Made by a program: the position numbers and the translations under genes. Shown in pieces: positions 47,768 through 56,967 of a stretch of 62,742 nt of DNA. The DNA comes from Candidatus Dormiibacterota bacterium (GTDB lineage: Bacteria; Chloroflexota; Dormibacteria; Aeolococcales; Aeolococcaceae), in assembly GCA_003153125.1 (NCBI GenBank), contig PLWW01000023.1:1-62742 (forward strand), given 5' to 3'. The notes beneath the pieces were generated by a model. That model ran no database searches. It was not told where the DNA came from and saw only the letters and a program-made list of their open reading frames with translations. Numbering within the stretch: the first letter of the stretch is position 1; the number at the start of each line of letters is the position of its first letter.

Positions 47768-48979
47768 GTGAGCAGCGCGCGAGCACCCGCGACGGCGCGA
47801 GGCATCCTCGGCTACCTGGGCGCGCTCCTTGCGCCGGTGGCGGCCACCGCGGCGCTGGTGCCGCTGGGCGGCGGCGTGTCGCGCGACTACGTGTTCATCT
47901 ACCTCGCGGTGGTCGCAGTCCTCGCCGTGGTGAGCGGACTGGGCGCCGCCACCTGCGCCGCGTTGGTGAGCTTCCTGCTCGTCGACTACTTCTTCGTCGC
48001 CCCCGTGCACACACTGACCATCGCCGACCAGACGGACGTCATCAACCTCATCGTGTTCGTCGGCACCGCGCTCCTCGTCGGCGGCCTGGGCTCGCGGCGG
48101 CGACGTGCGCAGCTGCGTGCGGAGGCGCTGTCGGTCGAGTTGCGCCACGCCAACGCTGAGCTGGAGCGGCTCAACCGCGAGCAGGCGGAGGCGGCGGCCG
48201 TGGCCGTGAGGCTGGCGCGCACCGAGCAGCAGGTGCACGCGCTCGAGGAGACAGACCGGCTCCGCGCCGAGCTGCTCGCCAACGTCTCCCATGAGCTGCG
48301 CACCCCCCTGGGCACGATCCTGACCGGCACCACCGACCTGCTCAACGACGGGGACCTGGCGCAGGCGGCGCGCGCCCGGATCAGGAGCGTCGTCGCCGAG
48401 ACCCAGCGCCTCGGCCGCCTCGTCTCCGACATGCTCGACCTCGCCCGCATCGAGGGCCGAGCCCTTCGCCTCGATCCCGCCGAGGTGGCCCTGCGCGACG
48501 CGGTCGACGCGGCCGTCGAGCGGCTGCGTCGCACCTCCCCCGACCGTGTCGTGACGATCGATTTCGACGAGACGATCGAGGTGACCGCCGATTGGGACCG
48601 TCTCGGCCAGATCCTCGACAACCTCCTGCGCAACGCTGACCTGTACTCCCCCTCGGGGAGCCCCATCCGCGTCGAGGCCGCGCGCGGCAAGCGCTCGATG
48701 GTGGTGACCAGGATCATCGATCAAGGTCCGGGGATCCCCGCCGACCAGCGCGAGCGCATCTTCGAGCGCTTCGTTCGGTCCAGCGACGACGCCGACGCCC
48801 ACGCTGGCGGGACGGGCCTCGGCCTGGCCATCGTTCGCGGACTGGTCGAGGCACACGCGGGGCGTGTGTGGGTGGAGGATCCGCGCGACGGAGAGGGGAC
48901 CCGCCTGGCGTTCGCCCTTCCCGCCGCCGGTCCGTCAGCCGTCGCTGGCGAGGATGTGCACATCGACGTCGACGAGTAG
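47768..48979 (+). CDS. kdpD: KdpD C-terminal half: DUF4118 membrane domain plus histidine kinase
   Basis: A 403-residue protein equal to the second half of KdpD. Residues 12-108 hold four short membrane helices with SFLLVDYFFVAPVHTLTI, the DUF4118 signature. A coiled linker (115-165) leads to HisKA with His175 in NVSHELRTPLGTILTG and an ATPase domain with NLLRNADLYSP and GGTGLGLAIVRG. The N-terminal KdpD/USP part is absent; it is encoded separately at 48935-51130 on the other strand. The gene lies 26 bp after the BaeS-like kinase gene, so it may be transcribed with that pair. Its end overlaps the sensor-half gene by 45 bp, tail to tail. Confidence 0.87.
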   Translation: MSSARAPATARGILGYLGALLAPVAATAALVPLGGGVSRDYVFIYLAVVAVLAVVSGLGAATCAALVSFLLVDYFFVAPVHTLTIADQTDVINLIVFVGTALLVGGLGSRRRRAQLRAEALSVELRHANAELERLNREQAEAAAVAVRLARTEQQVHALEETDRLRAELLANVSHELRTPLGTILTGTTDLLNDGDLAQAARARIRSVVAETQRLGRLVSDMLDLARIEGRALRLDPAEVALRDAVDAAVERLRRTSPDRVVTIDFDETIEVTADWDRLGQILDNLLRNADLYSPSGSPIRVEAARGKRSMVVTRIIDQGPGIPADQRERIFERFVRSSDDADAHAGGTGLGLAIVRGLVEAHAGRVWVEDPRDGEGTRLAFALPAAGPSAVAGEDVHIDVDE

Positions 48980-51130
48980 CCGGATGAGGCGGCGCAGGGT
49001 CCGCGACTGGCGCCTGCCGGGAGTGCGCATGAGCACGATCTCCGTGCTGCCGTGGTCGCGGGCGTACTCCGCGACCGTGGCCGCGATGTCGTTGCCGTCG
49101 ATCGTCACGAACTGACCACCTAGCTGGTGGATGAGTGCCGCGTAGCCGCCTAGCAGCTGCTTCTCTGCGTCGGTCCGGTGAGTCCGACGCACGGAGATGG
49201 CGGTCACCGCATCGTCCCGGCTCGCGGCGAGCCGTGCCGCCGTGGTCAGCAGTTGCTCCTGACCCGGGAGCGGCGGCACGCACACGAGCAGGCGCGGTCT
49301 AGCCTGCCACGGGGCGGCGATGTTCTTCGATGCCATGTAGCTGAGCAGGCGGCGGTCGGTGTGCTGGGCGACGCGGCGGAAGGTCAGTTCGCGCAGCATC
49401 GCCAGCACCGTCGGCCGAAACGCGCCCTGCAGCGCGCGCAACGCCGCCTGCGGACTCATGATCAGCCCGTCACGCAGCCGCTCCTCGAGCTCGGCGGGAA
49501 CGATGTCGACCAGTTCGACCTCGTCGGCGGCGTCGAGTGCGGCGTCATCCACAACCGCCGAGCTCGGGTCGCGATCCATCAGCGTCCCCATGGCGGAAAC
49601 GGTGCTCTCCAGGTTGCCGATGTCCACGGTGGCGATGACGGTGACGCCGGCGGCCCGGATCACGGGGATCACGTCGGCGACCAGCTCGCCTGCGGTGGTG
49701 TGGCCGGCGAGGTCGTCCACCGCCGCAACCTCTGGATTGCGCGCCAACAGGGCCGGCAGGTCGACAACGCCGCGCGCGGCGGCTGACCTGTGTCCGCCAA
49801 GGAGCGTCAGGCCGTCCAGCTGCCCGACGGCGGTCACGGGCACCGCCGCGACCACCACGTCAGTACCGCGCCCGGCTCGACGACGCGCCTCGTCGAGCAT
49901 CGCGGTGGTCGTGCCGCAGCCGCGTGCGTACCCCATGTAGACACGCAGGCTGCCGATGCTGTGGGAGTCGCCCTGCAACCGGCGCAGCAGGCTGTCTGGG
50001 TCGGGCCTCTCCGGATCATCGCCCGCAGCGATGCCGTGCCGCGCGATCACATGCACGTCGACGTCGGGGAGACCCTCGACGATGCGGTCGACGATGTTGG
50101 GCCGCAGCGAGCCTACCAGTCCGCCTGCCTTCGGCTCACCGATGACCACGTGCCGCGCTAACCGCTCTCGCGTGGCGTCGATCACCGTGGTGGCGATGTC
50201 GACCCCGTCTCGCTCGACGACCCCACACTGCAACTCTGTCGATAGCCGCCGCCAGGTGACGTCATCAGCATCGGGGCTGGTGGCGTGCTCGTGGACGTGG
50301 ACGATGGTGCAGAGGCCGCGACGGCGACGAGCCAATCGGGCGGCGCGGCGAATCAGCTGCTCGGCGCTGCTCCTCCCCGACACGGCGACGATGACGTCCT
50401 CCGGCGGCGCTTGGACGCCGCCGCGCTCGGTCCCCACCCGTTCGGCGACGAAGCGCAACCCGATTTCGCGCAGGGCCGCGAGGTTGCCGGGGCGGAAGAA
50501 GTTCTCGAGCGCGGTGTCGACCCGATCTGGGGCGTAGACGTTGCCGTGACGCATGCGCTTGCGCAGGGCCTCGGGGGTGATGTCGATGAACTGCACCTCG
50601 TCCGCGGCATCGAGAACGGTGTCGGGTACCGTCTCTTGGATGGTGATCCCGGTGATCTGTTCGACGAGGTCCTTCACCGATTCCAGGTGCTGGATGTTCA
50701 TGGTGCTGATCACGTCGATGCCGGCCGCGCGGATCTCCTCGATGTCCTTCCATCGCTTGTTATGCCGCAACCCCGGTGCGTTGGTGTGCGCCAACTCATC
50801 GACCAGTGCCACCTGTGGCTGGCGCTCGATCACGCCGTCGACGTCCATGTCGGAGAGCGTCGTCCCCTTGTACGTCACCGTGATCCGGGGTATCACCTCG
50901 AGCGTGCCGATGGCCTCGGCGGTGTGCCGGCGACCGTGCGTCTCCACGAACCCGACAACCACGTCCTCGCCGTCCTCGCGCCGGTCGCGGCCCTCGCGAA
51001 GCATGGCGAATGTCTTCCCGGACCCAGGGGTGGCGCCGAGGTACACCTTGAGAAGCCCGCGGCGCTGCGGCCGGTCGGTCAGAACGGCAGCAGCGGTGGA
51101 CGATACCGGCTCAGGAGGCTGCACCGGCAT
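48935..51130 (-). CDS. KdpD sensor half, internally duplicated, no kinase
   Basis: A 731-residue protein made of two copies of the KdpD-sensor-plus-USP unit (about residues 25-365 and 394-730). Copy 1 has Walker A GATPGSGKT (32-40), DELAHTN (111-117) and STMNIQHLESV (142-152). Copy 2 aligns with the same landmarks at an offset near 360 (VDDLAGHT, ATVDIGNLEST, DAADEVELVDI) but its Walker A reads GYARGCGTT, so the Lys is lost. No membrane helices or kinase follow. It is the last gene of the kdp operon and overlaps kdpC by 20 bp. It probably works with the kinase half at 47768-48979. Confidence 0.88.
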   Translation of the reverse strand: MPVQPPEPVSSTAAAVLTDRPQRRGLLKVYLGATPGSGKTFAMLREGRDRREDGEDVVVGFVETHGRRHTAEAIGTLEVIPRITVTYKGTTLSDMDVDGVIERQPQVALVDELAHTNAPGLRHNKRWKDIEEIRAAGIDVISTMNIQHLESVKDLVEQITGITIQETVPDTVLDAADEVQFIDITPEALRKRMRHGNVYAPDRVDTALENFFRPGNLAALREIGLRFVAERVGTERGGVQAPPEDVIVAVSGRSSAEQLIRRAARLARRRRGLCTIVHVHEHATSPDADDVTWRRLSTELQCGVVERDGVDIATTVIDATRERLARHVVIGEPKAGGLVGSLRPNIVDRIVEGLPDVDVHVIARHGIAAGDDPERPDPDSLLRRLQGDSHSIGSLRVYMGYARGCGTTTAMLDEARRRAGRGTDVVVAAVPVTAVGQLDGLTLLGGHRSAAARGVVDLPALLARNPEVAAVDDLAGHTTAGELVADVIPVIRAAGVTVIATVDIGNLESTVSAMGTLMDRDPSSAVVDDAALDAADEVELVDIVPAELEERLRDGLIMSPQAALRALQGAFRPTVLAMLRELTFRRVAQHTDRRLLSYMASKNIAAPWQARPRLLVCVPPLPGQEQLLTTAARLAASRDDAVTAISVRRTHRTDAEKQLLGGYAALIHQLGGQFVTIDGNDIAATVAEYARDHGSTEIVLMRTPGRRQSRTLRRLIRLLVDVDVHILASDG

Positions 51131-51812
51131 CGATCGCCATGTTGAGGGAGAGCACGTTGACGTGCGGCGACCCGAAGATCCCCAGGTCGCGGCCCTCGAC
51201 GTGGGCTTCGACCACCTGGCGCAGCTTCACGGGATCGAGGTGCCGTGCCGATGCGACCATGGCGACCTGGGCCAGGGCCCCGGCCTCACTGATGTCGGGG
51301 TCGAAGCCCGTGAAGTCCCCGGTGACCAGGTCCACTGGCATGGGCGCGTTGCTGCCGTCGAGGTTCTTGGCCACCCCAAGACTGTGCAGGTAGTCGGTGT
51401 AGCCCGTGACGCGACTGACCAGGATCTTGCTGCTCGGCGCGAGGTTGCTGCCGGTGGAGTTGGCCGCGTTGCACGGCAGCGGCTTCCCGTTGGCGTCGAC
51501 GGTGAACGACGGCCTGCTCTGGAAGTACCTGGTGTCGATGACGAAGATCGTGTTGCCCTGGTCATCCTTGCTGGTCTGGTAGACGACGTTGCCGCTCTTG
51601 TCGGTGGTGGTCTTGTAGTAGCACTGGCCGATCAGGCTGGAGCCGATGATGTTCCCCTTGCTGTCAGTGACAAGGCTGCCGTTGGCCTGGTGATTGAACG
51701 CCACCTGAGAGACGCCGGTCATCACAAGCGGATAGGCAATGCCGCACACGACTGTGACGGCCAGTGTGATACGGGTGCCGACCCAGAGTTCACGAAGAAG
51801 CTTGCGAAGCAT
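51111..51812 (-). CDS. kdpC: potassium-transporting ATPase subunit KdpC
   Basis: A 233-residue KdpC. One N-terminal membrane helix (about residues 14-35, in LAVTVVCGIAYPLVMTGV) anchors it. SLIGQ, YFQSRPS and SGSNLAPSS-type (here STGSNLAPSS) are family motifs, and the C-terminus has VVEAHVEGRDLGIFG and NVLSLNMAID. It is longer than the usual 190 or so residues because of an insertion around residues 62-90. It starts 10 bp after kdpB. Confidence 0.93.
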   Translation of the reverse strand: MLRKLLRELWVGTRITLAVTVVCGIAYPLVMTGVSQVAFNHQANGSLVTDSKGNIIGSSLIGQCYYKTTTDKSGNVVYQTSKDDQGNTIFVIDTRYFQSRPSFTVDANGKPLPCNAANSTGSNLAPSSKILVSRVTGYTDYLHSLGVAKNLDGSNAPMPVDLVTGDFTGFDPDISEAGALAQVAMVASARHLDPVKLRQVVEAHVEGRDLGIFGSPHVNVLSLNMAIDAGAAS

Positions 51813-51822
51813 GTGAGGCCTC

Positions 51823-53907
51823 CTAGGCCAGATGAACGGCCGTGATCAAGATGTCAATCACCTTGATCCCGATGAACGGCGCGACGACCCCTCCGACGCC
51901 GTAGATGAGCAGATTGCGACGAAGCAGGGCGGCGGCTCCGACCGCGCGATATCCGACGCCCCGCAGGGCAATCGGAATCAGGGCAATGATGATGAGGGCG
52001 TTGAAGATGACCGCGGACAGAATCGCGCTGTGTGGTGAGTGCAAACGCATGATGTTGAGCGCGCCCAGATCAGCCAGCGCGGGAGTGGCGATGAACAGTG
52101 CGGGAATGATTGCAAAGTACTTGGCCACGTCGTTCGCGATCGAGAACGTGGTCAGTGCGCCGCGCGTCATCAGCAATTGCTTACCGGTCTCCACAATCTC
52201 GATGAGCTTTGTTGGATTGGAATCGAGATCAACGAGATTGCCTGCTTCCTTTGCTGCCTGGGTTCCGCTCTGCATGGCCACGCCGACATCTGCCTGCGCC
52301 AGGGCGGGCGCGTCGTTGGTCCCGTCCCCCGTCATGGCAACCAGTTTGCCCTCGCCCTGCTCCTGGCGAATCAGCGCGAGCTTGTCCTCCGGGGTGGCCT
52401 CGGCGAGGAAGTCGTCGACCCCCGCCTCCTTTGCGATGGCCGCCGCGGTGAGGGGGTTGTCGCCTGTGATCATGACCGTGCGCAAACCCATCCGGCGCAT
52501 CTCCTCGAAGCGCTCCTTGATGCCCGGCTTGACAATGTCCTTGAGGTGAATCGTTCCCAGGATCTTCTTGTTCTCGGCGACGACCAGTGGCGTGCCGCCG
52601 CTCCGAGCGATCTTCTCGACGTCGGAGCTGACCTTTTCGGGCAGGTCCCTGGACCCACCGTCAGAGCACCAACGCGCCACCGAGTCCGCCGCCCCCTTGC
52701 GAATCGAGGTTCCGGACTGGTCGACGCCACTCATCCGCGTGGTCGCGGAGAAGGGAACAAACTCCCATCCATCTGCGGAGCCCCCCGATGCACCGAGCCG
52801 CTTCGCTAGCGCGACGATGCTGCGGCCCTCAGGGGTTTCGTCAGGGAGGGACGCGAGATTTGCCGCCTGCACCAGCCGCTGCATGTCGACACCGCCTGCG
52901 GGGAGGAACTCTGAGGCTTGCCTGTTCCCCAGGGTGATGGTTCCGGTCTTGTCGAGCAGCAGGGTATCGACGTCGCCCGCGGCCTCCACCGCACGGCCTG
53001 ACATCGCAATCACGTTCTTCTGCATCAACCGATCGATACCCGCGATCCCGATGGCCGACAGGAGAGCCCCGATGGTCGTCGGGATCAGGCAGACCAGGAG
53101 TGCGATGAGCACGGTCACGGTCACCGAGGTCCCGGCGTAGACCGCAAAAGGCTGCAGCGTCACCACGGCAAACATGAAGATGATCGTCAGCCCGGCCAGG
53201 AGGATGTTCAACGCGATCTCGTTGGGCGTCTTCTGCCGAGACGCCGACTCTACCAACCCGATGATCTTGTCGAGGAAGGTCTCGCCCGGGTTCTGGGTGA
53301 TCTCCACCACGATACGATCGGACAGCACCCGGGTACCCCCGGTCACCGCGCTGCGGTCGCCTCCGGCCTCGCGAATGACGGGGGCCGACTCACCGGTGAT
53401 GGCCGACTCGTCGACCGATGCGATGCCCTCGATGATGGTCCCGTCGCTGGGGATGACGTCTCCCACCTCGCAGATGACGATGTCACCCTTGCGGAGTTCC
53501 GGAGCCGGCACGGGAGCCTCCCTGCCGTCGACCAACCTGCGGGCGATGGTGTCCGTTCGTGTTCTCCGCAGCGTCGCCGCCTGCGCCTTGCCACGGCCCT
53601 CGGCCACAGCCTCGGCAAAGTTGGCGAACAGCACCGTGAACCACAGCCAGAGCGCGATCTGAAAGACGAAACCGCTGTTGGGGTCGTGGTTGAAGAGCCC
53701 CGTGACAAACGCATACGTGGTCATCAGGGCTCCGATGCCCACCACGAACATGACCGGATTGCGCGCCTGCCAGCGAGGACTCAGTTTCCGGAAGGAGTCG
53801 CCGAGCGCGGGAATCAGGATGGCGCGGTCCAGCAGGCTCTGGGTGCGACGGCGACGGGACCGGACGGGAGCGGGCTGCGGGTTTGGGGTGGACGCTACAA
53901 CTGTCAT
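51823..53907 (-). CDS. kdpB: potassium-transporting P-type ATPase KdpB
   Basis: A 694-residue P-type ATPase, the energising subunit of the Kdp K+ uptake pump. The phosphorylation motif DKTGT lies near residue 315 in [19 protein letters not shown] is the actuator motif, and [19 protein letters not shown] is the hinge. [16 protein letters not shown] in the membrane domain is specific to KdpB. The start ATG 53907 gives the usual N-terminus; the open frame further up lies antisense to nothing useful and inside kdpA. Confidence 0.95.
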   Translation of the reverse strand: MTVVASTPNPQPAPVRSRRRRTQSLLDRAILIPALGDSFRKLSPRWQARNPVMFVVGIGALMTTYAFVTGLFNHDPNSGFVFQIALWLWFTVLFANFAEAVAEGRGKAQAATLRRTRTDTIARRLVDGREAPVPAPELRKGDIVICEVGDVIPSDGTIIEGIASVDESAITGESAPVIREAGGDRSAVTGGTRVLSDRIVVEITQNPGETFLDKIIGLVESASRQKTPNEIALNILLAGLTIIFMFAVVTLQPFAVYAGTSVTVTVLIALLVCLIPTTIGALLSAIGIAGIDRLMQKNVIAMSGRAVEAAGDVDTLLLDKTGTITLGNRQASEFLPAGGVDMQRLVQAANLASLPDETPEGRSIVALAKRLGASGGSADGWEFVPFSATTRMSGVDQSGTSIRKGAADSVARWCSDGGSRDLPEKVSSDVEKIARSGGTPLVVAENKKILGTIHLKDIVKPGIKERFEEMRRMGLRTVMITGDNPLTAAAIAKEAGVDDFLAEATPEDKLALIRQEQGEGKLVAMTGDGTNDAPALAQADVGVAMQSGTQAAKEAGNLVDLDSNPTKLIEIVETGKQLLMTRGALTTFSIANDVAKYFAIIPALFIATPALADLGALNIMRLHSPHSAILSAVIFNALIIIALIPIALRGVGYRAVGAAALLRRNLLIYGVGGVVAPFIGIKVIDILITAVHLA

Positions 53908-53915
53908 TCCTGCTC

Positions 53916-55652
53916 TCAGTGAAGGTGACCGGCGACGATTTGCAGGTGCTCGAGGATCGGTCCGAGCGTCAGCGCAGGGAAGAACGTGAGCGCCCCGATC
54001 ACCAGAACCACACCGATGAGCAGGAGCGAGAACAGTGGGGTGTCGGTGGGAAAGGTTCCCGCGCTCGCGGGGATCACCTTCTTCTTCACCATCGATCCGG
54101 CCAGCGCAAGGATCGGAATCAGGAACAGATACCGTCCCATCCACATGGCGAGCTCAAGTGTGGTGTTGTAGTAGAGGGTGTTCCCGGTCAGGCCGGCGAA
54201 CGCGCTCCCGTTGTTTCCCGTCGCTGAGCTGAAGGCGTAGAGGATCTCGCTGAACCCGTGTGGTCCGGAGTTCAGAGGACCCACCTGACCTGGTGTCACC
54301 AAGACCGACAGTGCGGTGAAACCGAGAATAGACAGCGGAAGAATGAGGATGGCAAGCGCCGCCAATTTCACCTCCCGGGCGTCGATCTTCTTGCCCAGGT
54401 ACTCCGGCGTGCGACCGACCATGAGCCCGGCGATGAAAACACCGAGAATGACGAACATCAGCATCCCGTAGAGCCCGGCGCCGATGCCGCCAGGGGTGAT
54501 CTCACCCAACTCCATGGAGAGGAGCGGTACCAGGCCGCCCAGCGCGGTCAGGCTGTCGTGCGAGGCATCCACGGACCCAGTGCTGGTCCCCGTGGTCGAT
54601 GCGACGAACTGCGACGACTGTGGAATGCCGAATCGGACGGACTTCCCCTCCATGTTTCCGCCCGACTGAGAGGCGCTCGCCACCTGCGTCACACCGGCTC
54701 CGTTGAGGGCTGGATTCCCGGCTTGCTCGGCGTAGATGGCGATGCCGGTCATGCCGGCTAGGATCACGCCCATCGCGGCGAGAACTGCCATCCCCTGCTT
54801 GATGTTGCCCACCATCCGCCCAAAGGTGAAGGTGAGTGAGATCGAGATGAGCAGGAGACTGAAGATGGTGAAGGCGTTGGTGAACCCGTTGGGATTCTCA
54901 TAGGGATGCGCCGAGTTGGCATTGAAGAACCCACCACCGTTGTTGCCCAGGTCCTTGATGATCTCCTGCGACGCAACCGGCCCCTGCGCGATGGTCTGGG
55001 TGACACCGGTCAGCGTGTGGGCCTGGGTGTACCCAGAGAAGTTCTGGATCGCCCCTTGGGAAACGTAGACAAGGGTCCCGATGACCGCGATCGGCAGCAG
55101 GACGTAGAGGATCCCCCGCGTCACATCGACGTAGAAACTGCCCAGCGTCTTCCCCGACCGTCGCGCCAGCCCGCGGATCAGAGCAATCGCCAGTGCCAAG
55201 CCGGTGGCTGCGGACAGGAAGTTGTGCATCACCAGCGCGACCATTTGCGAGAAGTAGCTCATCGTGGCCTCGCCCGCATAGTTCTGCCAGTTCGTGTTGG
55301 TCGCAAAGCTGATCGACGTGTTCATGGCCAGGTCAGGGGCCACACCGGGGAACCCCTGAGGATTGATCACGCTCTGGAACGGCAGCCTGTCTTGGAAGCG
55401 CAGCAGCAGGAAGGTGACAAGAATGCTCACCACCGTCACCACCAGGGTTGCCGCCAGATAGCGAACCCAGGTCTGCTCGTCATCCTCCTTCACCCCGATG
55501 AGTCGGTACACACCCCGCTCGACCGGGTGGAGAACGCGGCTGAGGAGCGTGCGCTCGCCGCTGAACACCTTGGCCATGTACTTCCCCAGCGGACGGGCGC
55601 ACAAGACCACCGCGGCGAAGGTGACCACGACCCCAATGATCTCCCAGAGCAT
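53916..55652 (-). CDS. kdpA: potassium-transporting ATPase subunit KdpA
   Basis: A 578-residue potassium channel-like subunit with about ten helices. Selectivity-filter regions are recognisable as [37 protein letters not shown] and [14 protein letters not shown]. The first residues [16 protein letters not shown] and the GKYMAKVF segment are typical. The start overlaps the kdpF stop (TGATG). kdpB follows after 8 bp. Confidence 0.95.
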   Translation of the reverse strand: MLWEIIGVVVTFAAVVLCARPLGKYMAKVFSGERTLLSRVLHPVERGVYRLIGVKEDDEQTWVRYLAATLVVTVVSILVTFLLLRFQDRLPFQSVINPQGFPGVAPDLAMNTSISFATNTNWQNYAGEATMSYFSQMVALVMHNFLSAATGLALAIALIRGLARRSGKTLGSFYVDVTRGILYVLLPIAVIGTLVYVSQGAIQNFSGYTQAHTLTGVTQTIAQGPVASQEIIKDLGNNGGGFFNANSAHPYENPNGFTNAFTIFSLLLISISLTFTFGRMVGNIKQGMAVLAAMGVILAGMTGIAIYAEQAGNPALNGAGVTQVASASQSGGNMEGKSVRFGIPQSSQFVASTTGTSTGSVDASHDSLTALGGLVPLLSMELGEITPGGIGAGLYGMLMFVILGVFIAGLMVGRTPEYLGKKIDAREVKLAALAILILPLSILGFTALSVLVTPGQVGPLNSGPHGFSEILYAFSSATGNNGSAFAGLTGNTLYYNTTLELAMWMGRYLFLIPILALAGSMVKKKVIPASAGTFPTDTPLFSLLLIGVVLVIGALTFFPALTLGPILEHLQIVAGHLH

Positions 55653-55747
55653 CAGAACTTCTCCGGAAAGAGCATTGCGGCAACGAGGTAGATTATTGCC
55701 AGCAGAGCGATGATGCCGGCGACGATGTAGCCGGCCACGGGGCTCAT
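55652..55747 (-). CDS. kdpF: KdpF small membrane subunit
   Basis: A 31-residue single-helix peptide (MSPVAGYIVAGIIALLAIIY then LVAAMLFPEKF). The length, position directly before kdpA and the ending LFPEKF match KdpF, which stabilises the KdpABC complex. Its ATG overlaps the stop of the 28-residue gene upstream by 4 bp and its TGA overlaps the kdpA ATG. Confidence 0.9.
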   Translation of the reverse strand: MSPVAGYIVAGIIALLAIIYLVAAMLFPEKF

Positions 55748-55830
55748 AGCTTGGTGAGAGCGGCGACGTACGCCGCGCTGGCCAGCGTCAAGATGGTCAG
55801 GACGACGATCATGAGCAGGTCGACGTTCAC
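55744..55830 (-). CDS. 28-residue membrane peptide of the kdp operon
   Basis: GTG at 55830 opens a 28-codon gene encoding a single hydrophobic helix (NVDLLMIVVLTILTLASAAY then VAALTKL). It overlaps the gene upstream and kdpF downstream by 4 bp each, so all are translationally coupled, which argues for a real gene. I recall similar tiny frames before kdpF in other high-GC genomes, but no function is known to me. It may be an extra KdpF-like stabiliser. Confidence 0.65.
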   Translation of the reverse strand: MNVDLLMIVVLTILTLASAAYVAALTKL

Positions 55831-56168
55831 GCTGCATCGCCCCTTGCACGGTGCCCAGGTGCGGTGAGCTGGATGACGGCGGGCAAAACGTGCCTCTGCA
55901 CGGCGCGCGGATGGTAGACGAATGTCCGTCCCCTCATGGTGATCGCGTCACCCTGCAGGCGGAGGTAACGGGACCTGCGGAACAGCTGGCGGCGTCGCAC
56001 GAGCAGGTCGACGGTGGAGTCGCCCACCACCCGTCCCAGAACAACGCCAAGGCTCACACCCGCCGAGTCGATCACCTGCAATCCGATCAGGCTTGCCAAC
56101 GGCTGCCGGAGAGCGCGGCTCCTGCCCTCGTCCATGCCGGCAGGATCGCTCTGCAAGCGTGAACGCAT
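55827..56168 (-). CDS. PRC-barrel-like protein between kdpE and kdpF
   Basis: A 113-residue protein. The middle (SLIGLQVIDSAGVSLGVVLG then a strand-rich segment to about residue 95) resembles a PRC-barrel fold, though the match is by eye. The flanks are basic. It starts 19 bp after the kdpE stop and overlaps the 28-residue gene by 4 bp. ATG 56168 was chosen because the longer frame runs inside kdpE. A regulatory or RNA-binding role is possible; nothing proves it. Confidence 0.6.
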   Translation of the reverse strand: MRSRLQSDPAGMDEGRSRALRQPLASLIGLQVIDSAGVSLGVVLGRVVGDSTVDLLVRRRQLFRRSRYLRLQGDAITMRGRTFVYHPRAVQRHVLPAVIQLTAPGHRARGDAA

Positions 56169-56187
56169 GGTGAACGTTCTTTGCCGG

Positions 56188-56907
56188 TCAGCCTCTCGCC
56201 GCGCCCACCTCCGGGACGGGTCCGAATCGGTAGCCCTGGCGGCCGACGGTGACGATGACTCGCGGGTCGGCGGGGTCGGCCTCGAGCTTGCGACGCAACC
56301 GATTGACGAAGGTGCGCAGGTACGCGCGATCACCGGCATACGACGGTCCCCACACGCGCGAGAGAAGGGTGCGCTGCTCCATCAACCGTCCGGCGTTGCG
56401 CGCGAGCTCTGCCAGTAGCACGTACTCCGTCGGCGACAGCCGCACTTCGGCGCCGCCCCTGGTCACCGCACGGCTGCCGAGGTCGACGACCACGTCGTCG
56501 CAGCGGATCACCTGGCGTGCCTCCGCAGCGGGCCGCACACGGCGAAGGACAGCGCGCACGCGGGCGAGGAGCTCGTCGGCGCCGAACGGCTTGGTGAGGT
56601 AGTCGTCAGCGCCGAGGTCGAGGGCGCGCACCTTGTCGGTCTCCTCGCCTCGCGCTGAGATGACGATCACCGAGGGCTGGCGGCGGCCCTCCAGCGTCTC
56701 GAGGATCCGCCAGCCGTCGACGAACGGCAGCCCGATGTCGAGGAGAACCACGTCGAAGTCACCGCCTCGTAGGCTCTCGATCCCGGCACGTCCGTCGGAT
56801 GCCGTGCTGACCCGGTGGCCGTGACGTTCGAGGCTGGTCACGAGCACCTGGCGCAGCGCCGCCTCGTCCTCGATGACGAGGATCCGTCCCGTCTCCGTTG
56901 CTGCCAT
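56188..56907 (-). CDS. kdpE: KdpE-type response regulator
   Basis: A 239-residue OmpR-family regulator. The receiver has VIEDEAALR, phospho-acceptor Asp57 in VLLDIGLP and Lys in LTKPFG. The DNA-binding domain has LSPTEYVLLAELARNAG, then WGPSYAGDRAYLRTFVNRLR, the KdpE hallmark. It is the first gene of the kdp unit, whereas kdpE usually follows kdpD. The partner kinase domain lies about 7 kb away on the opposite strand. Confidence 0.9.
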   Translation of the reverse strand: MAATETGRILVIEDEAALRQVLVTSLERHGHRVSTASDGRAGIESLRGGDFDVVLLDIGLPFVDGWRILETLEGRRQPSVIVISARGEETDKVRALDLGADDYLTKPFGADELLARVRAVLRRVRPAAEARQVIRCDDVVVDLGSRAVTRGGAEVRLSPTEYVLLAELARNAGRLMEQRTLLSRVWGPSYAGDRAYLRTFVNRLRRKLEADPADPRVIVTVGRQGYRFGPVPEVGAARG

Positions 56908-56967
56908 GCCCCGTTCAGTGTGGGCGGTTGGTGGGGCCGGATGCCGCATTGCCGGTAGCATCCACGC
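56908..56967. promoter_or_regulatory. divergent promoter region kdpE / corA
   Basis: For corA, TAGCAT (56956-56961) is followed by 6 nt and the ATG, so a leaderless transcript is likely. For the kdp unit a weaker CACACT lies 9 nt from the kdpE ATG on the minus strand. The gap is only 60 bp, so kdp and corA control could interfere. Confidence 0.45.

Noticed and set aside
47171-48856. A 561-codon minus-strand frame under the BaeS-like and KdpD kinase genes
   Set aside because: Both plus-strand genes have intact motifs; the antisense translation is low-complexity.
53908-54144. Upstream extension of kdpB to 54144
   Set aside because: The added residues do not resemble KdpB and lie inside kdpA; ATG 53907 gives the normal start.
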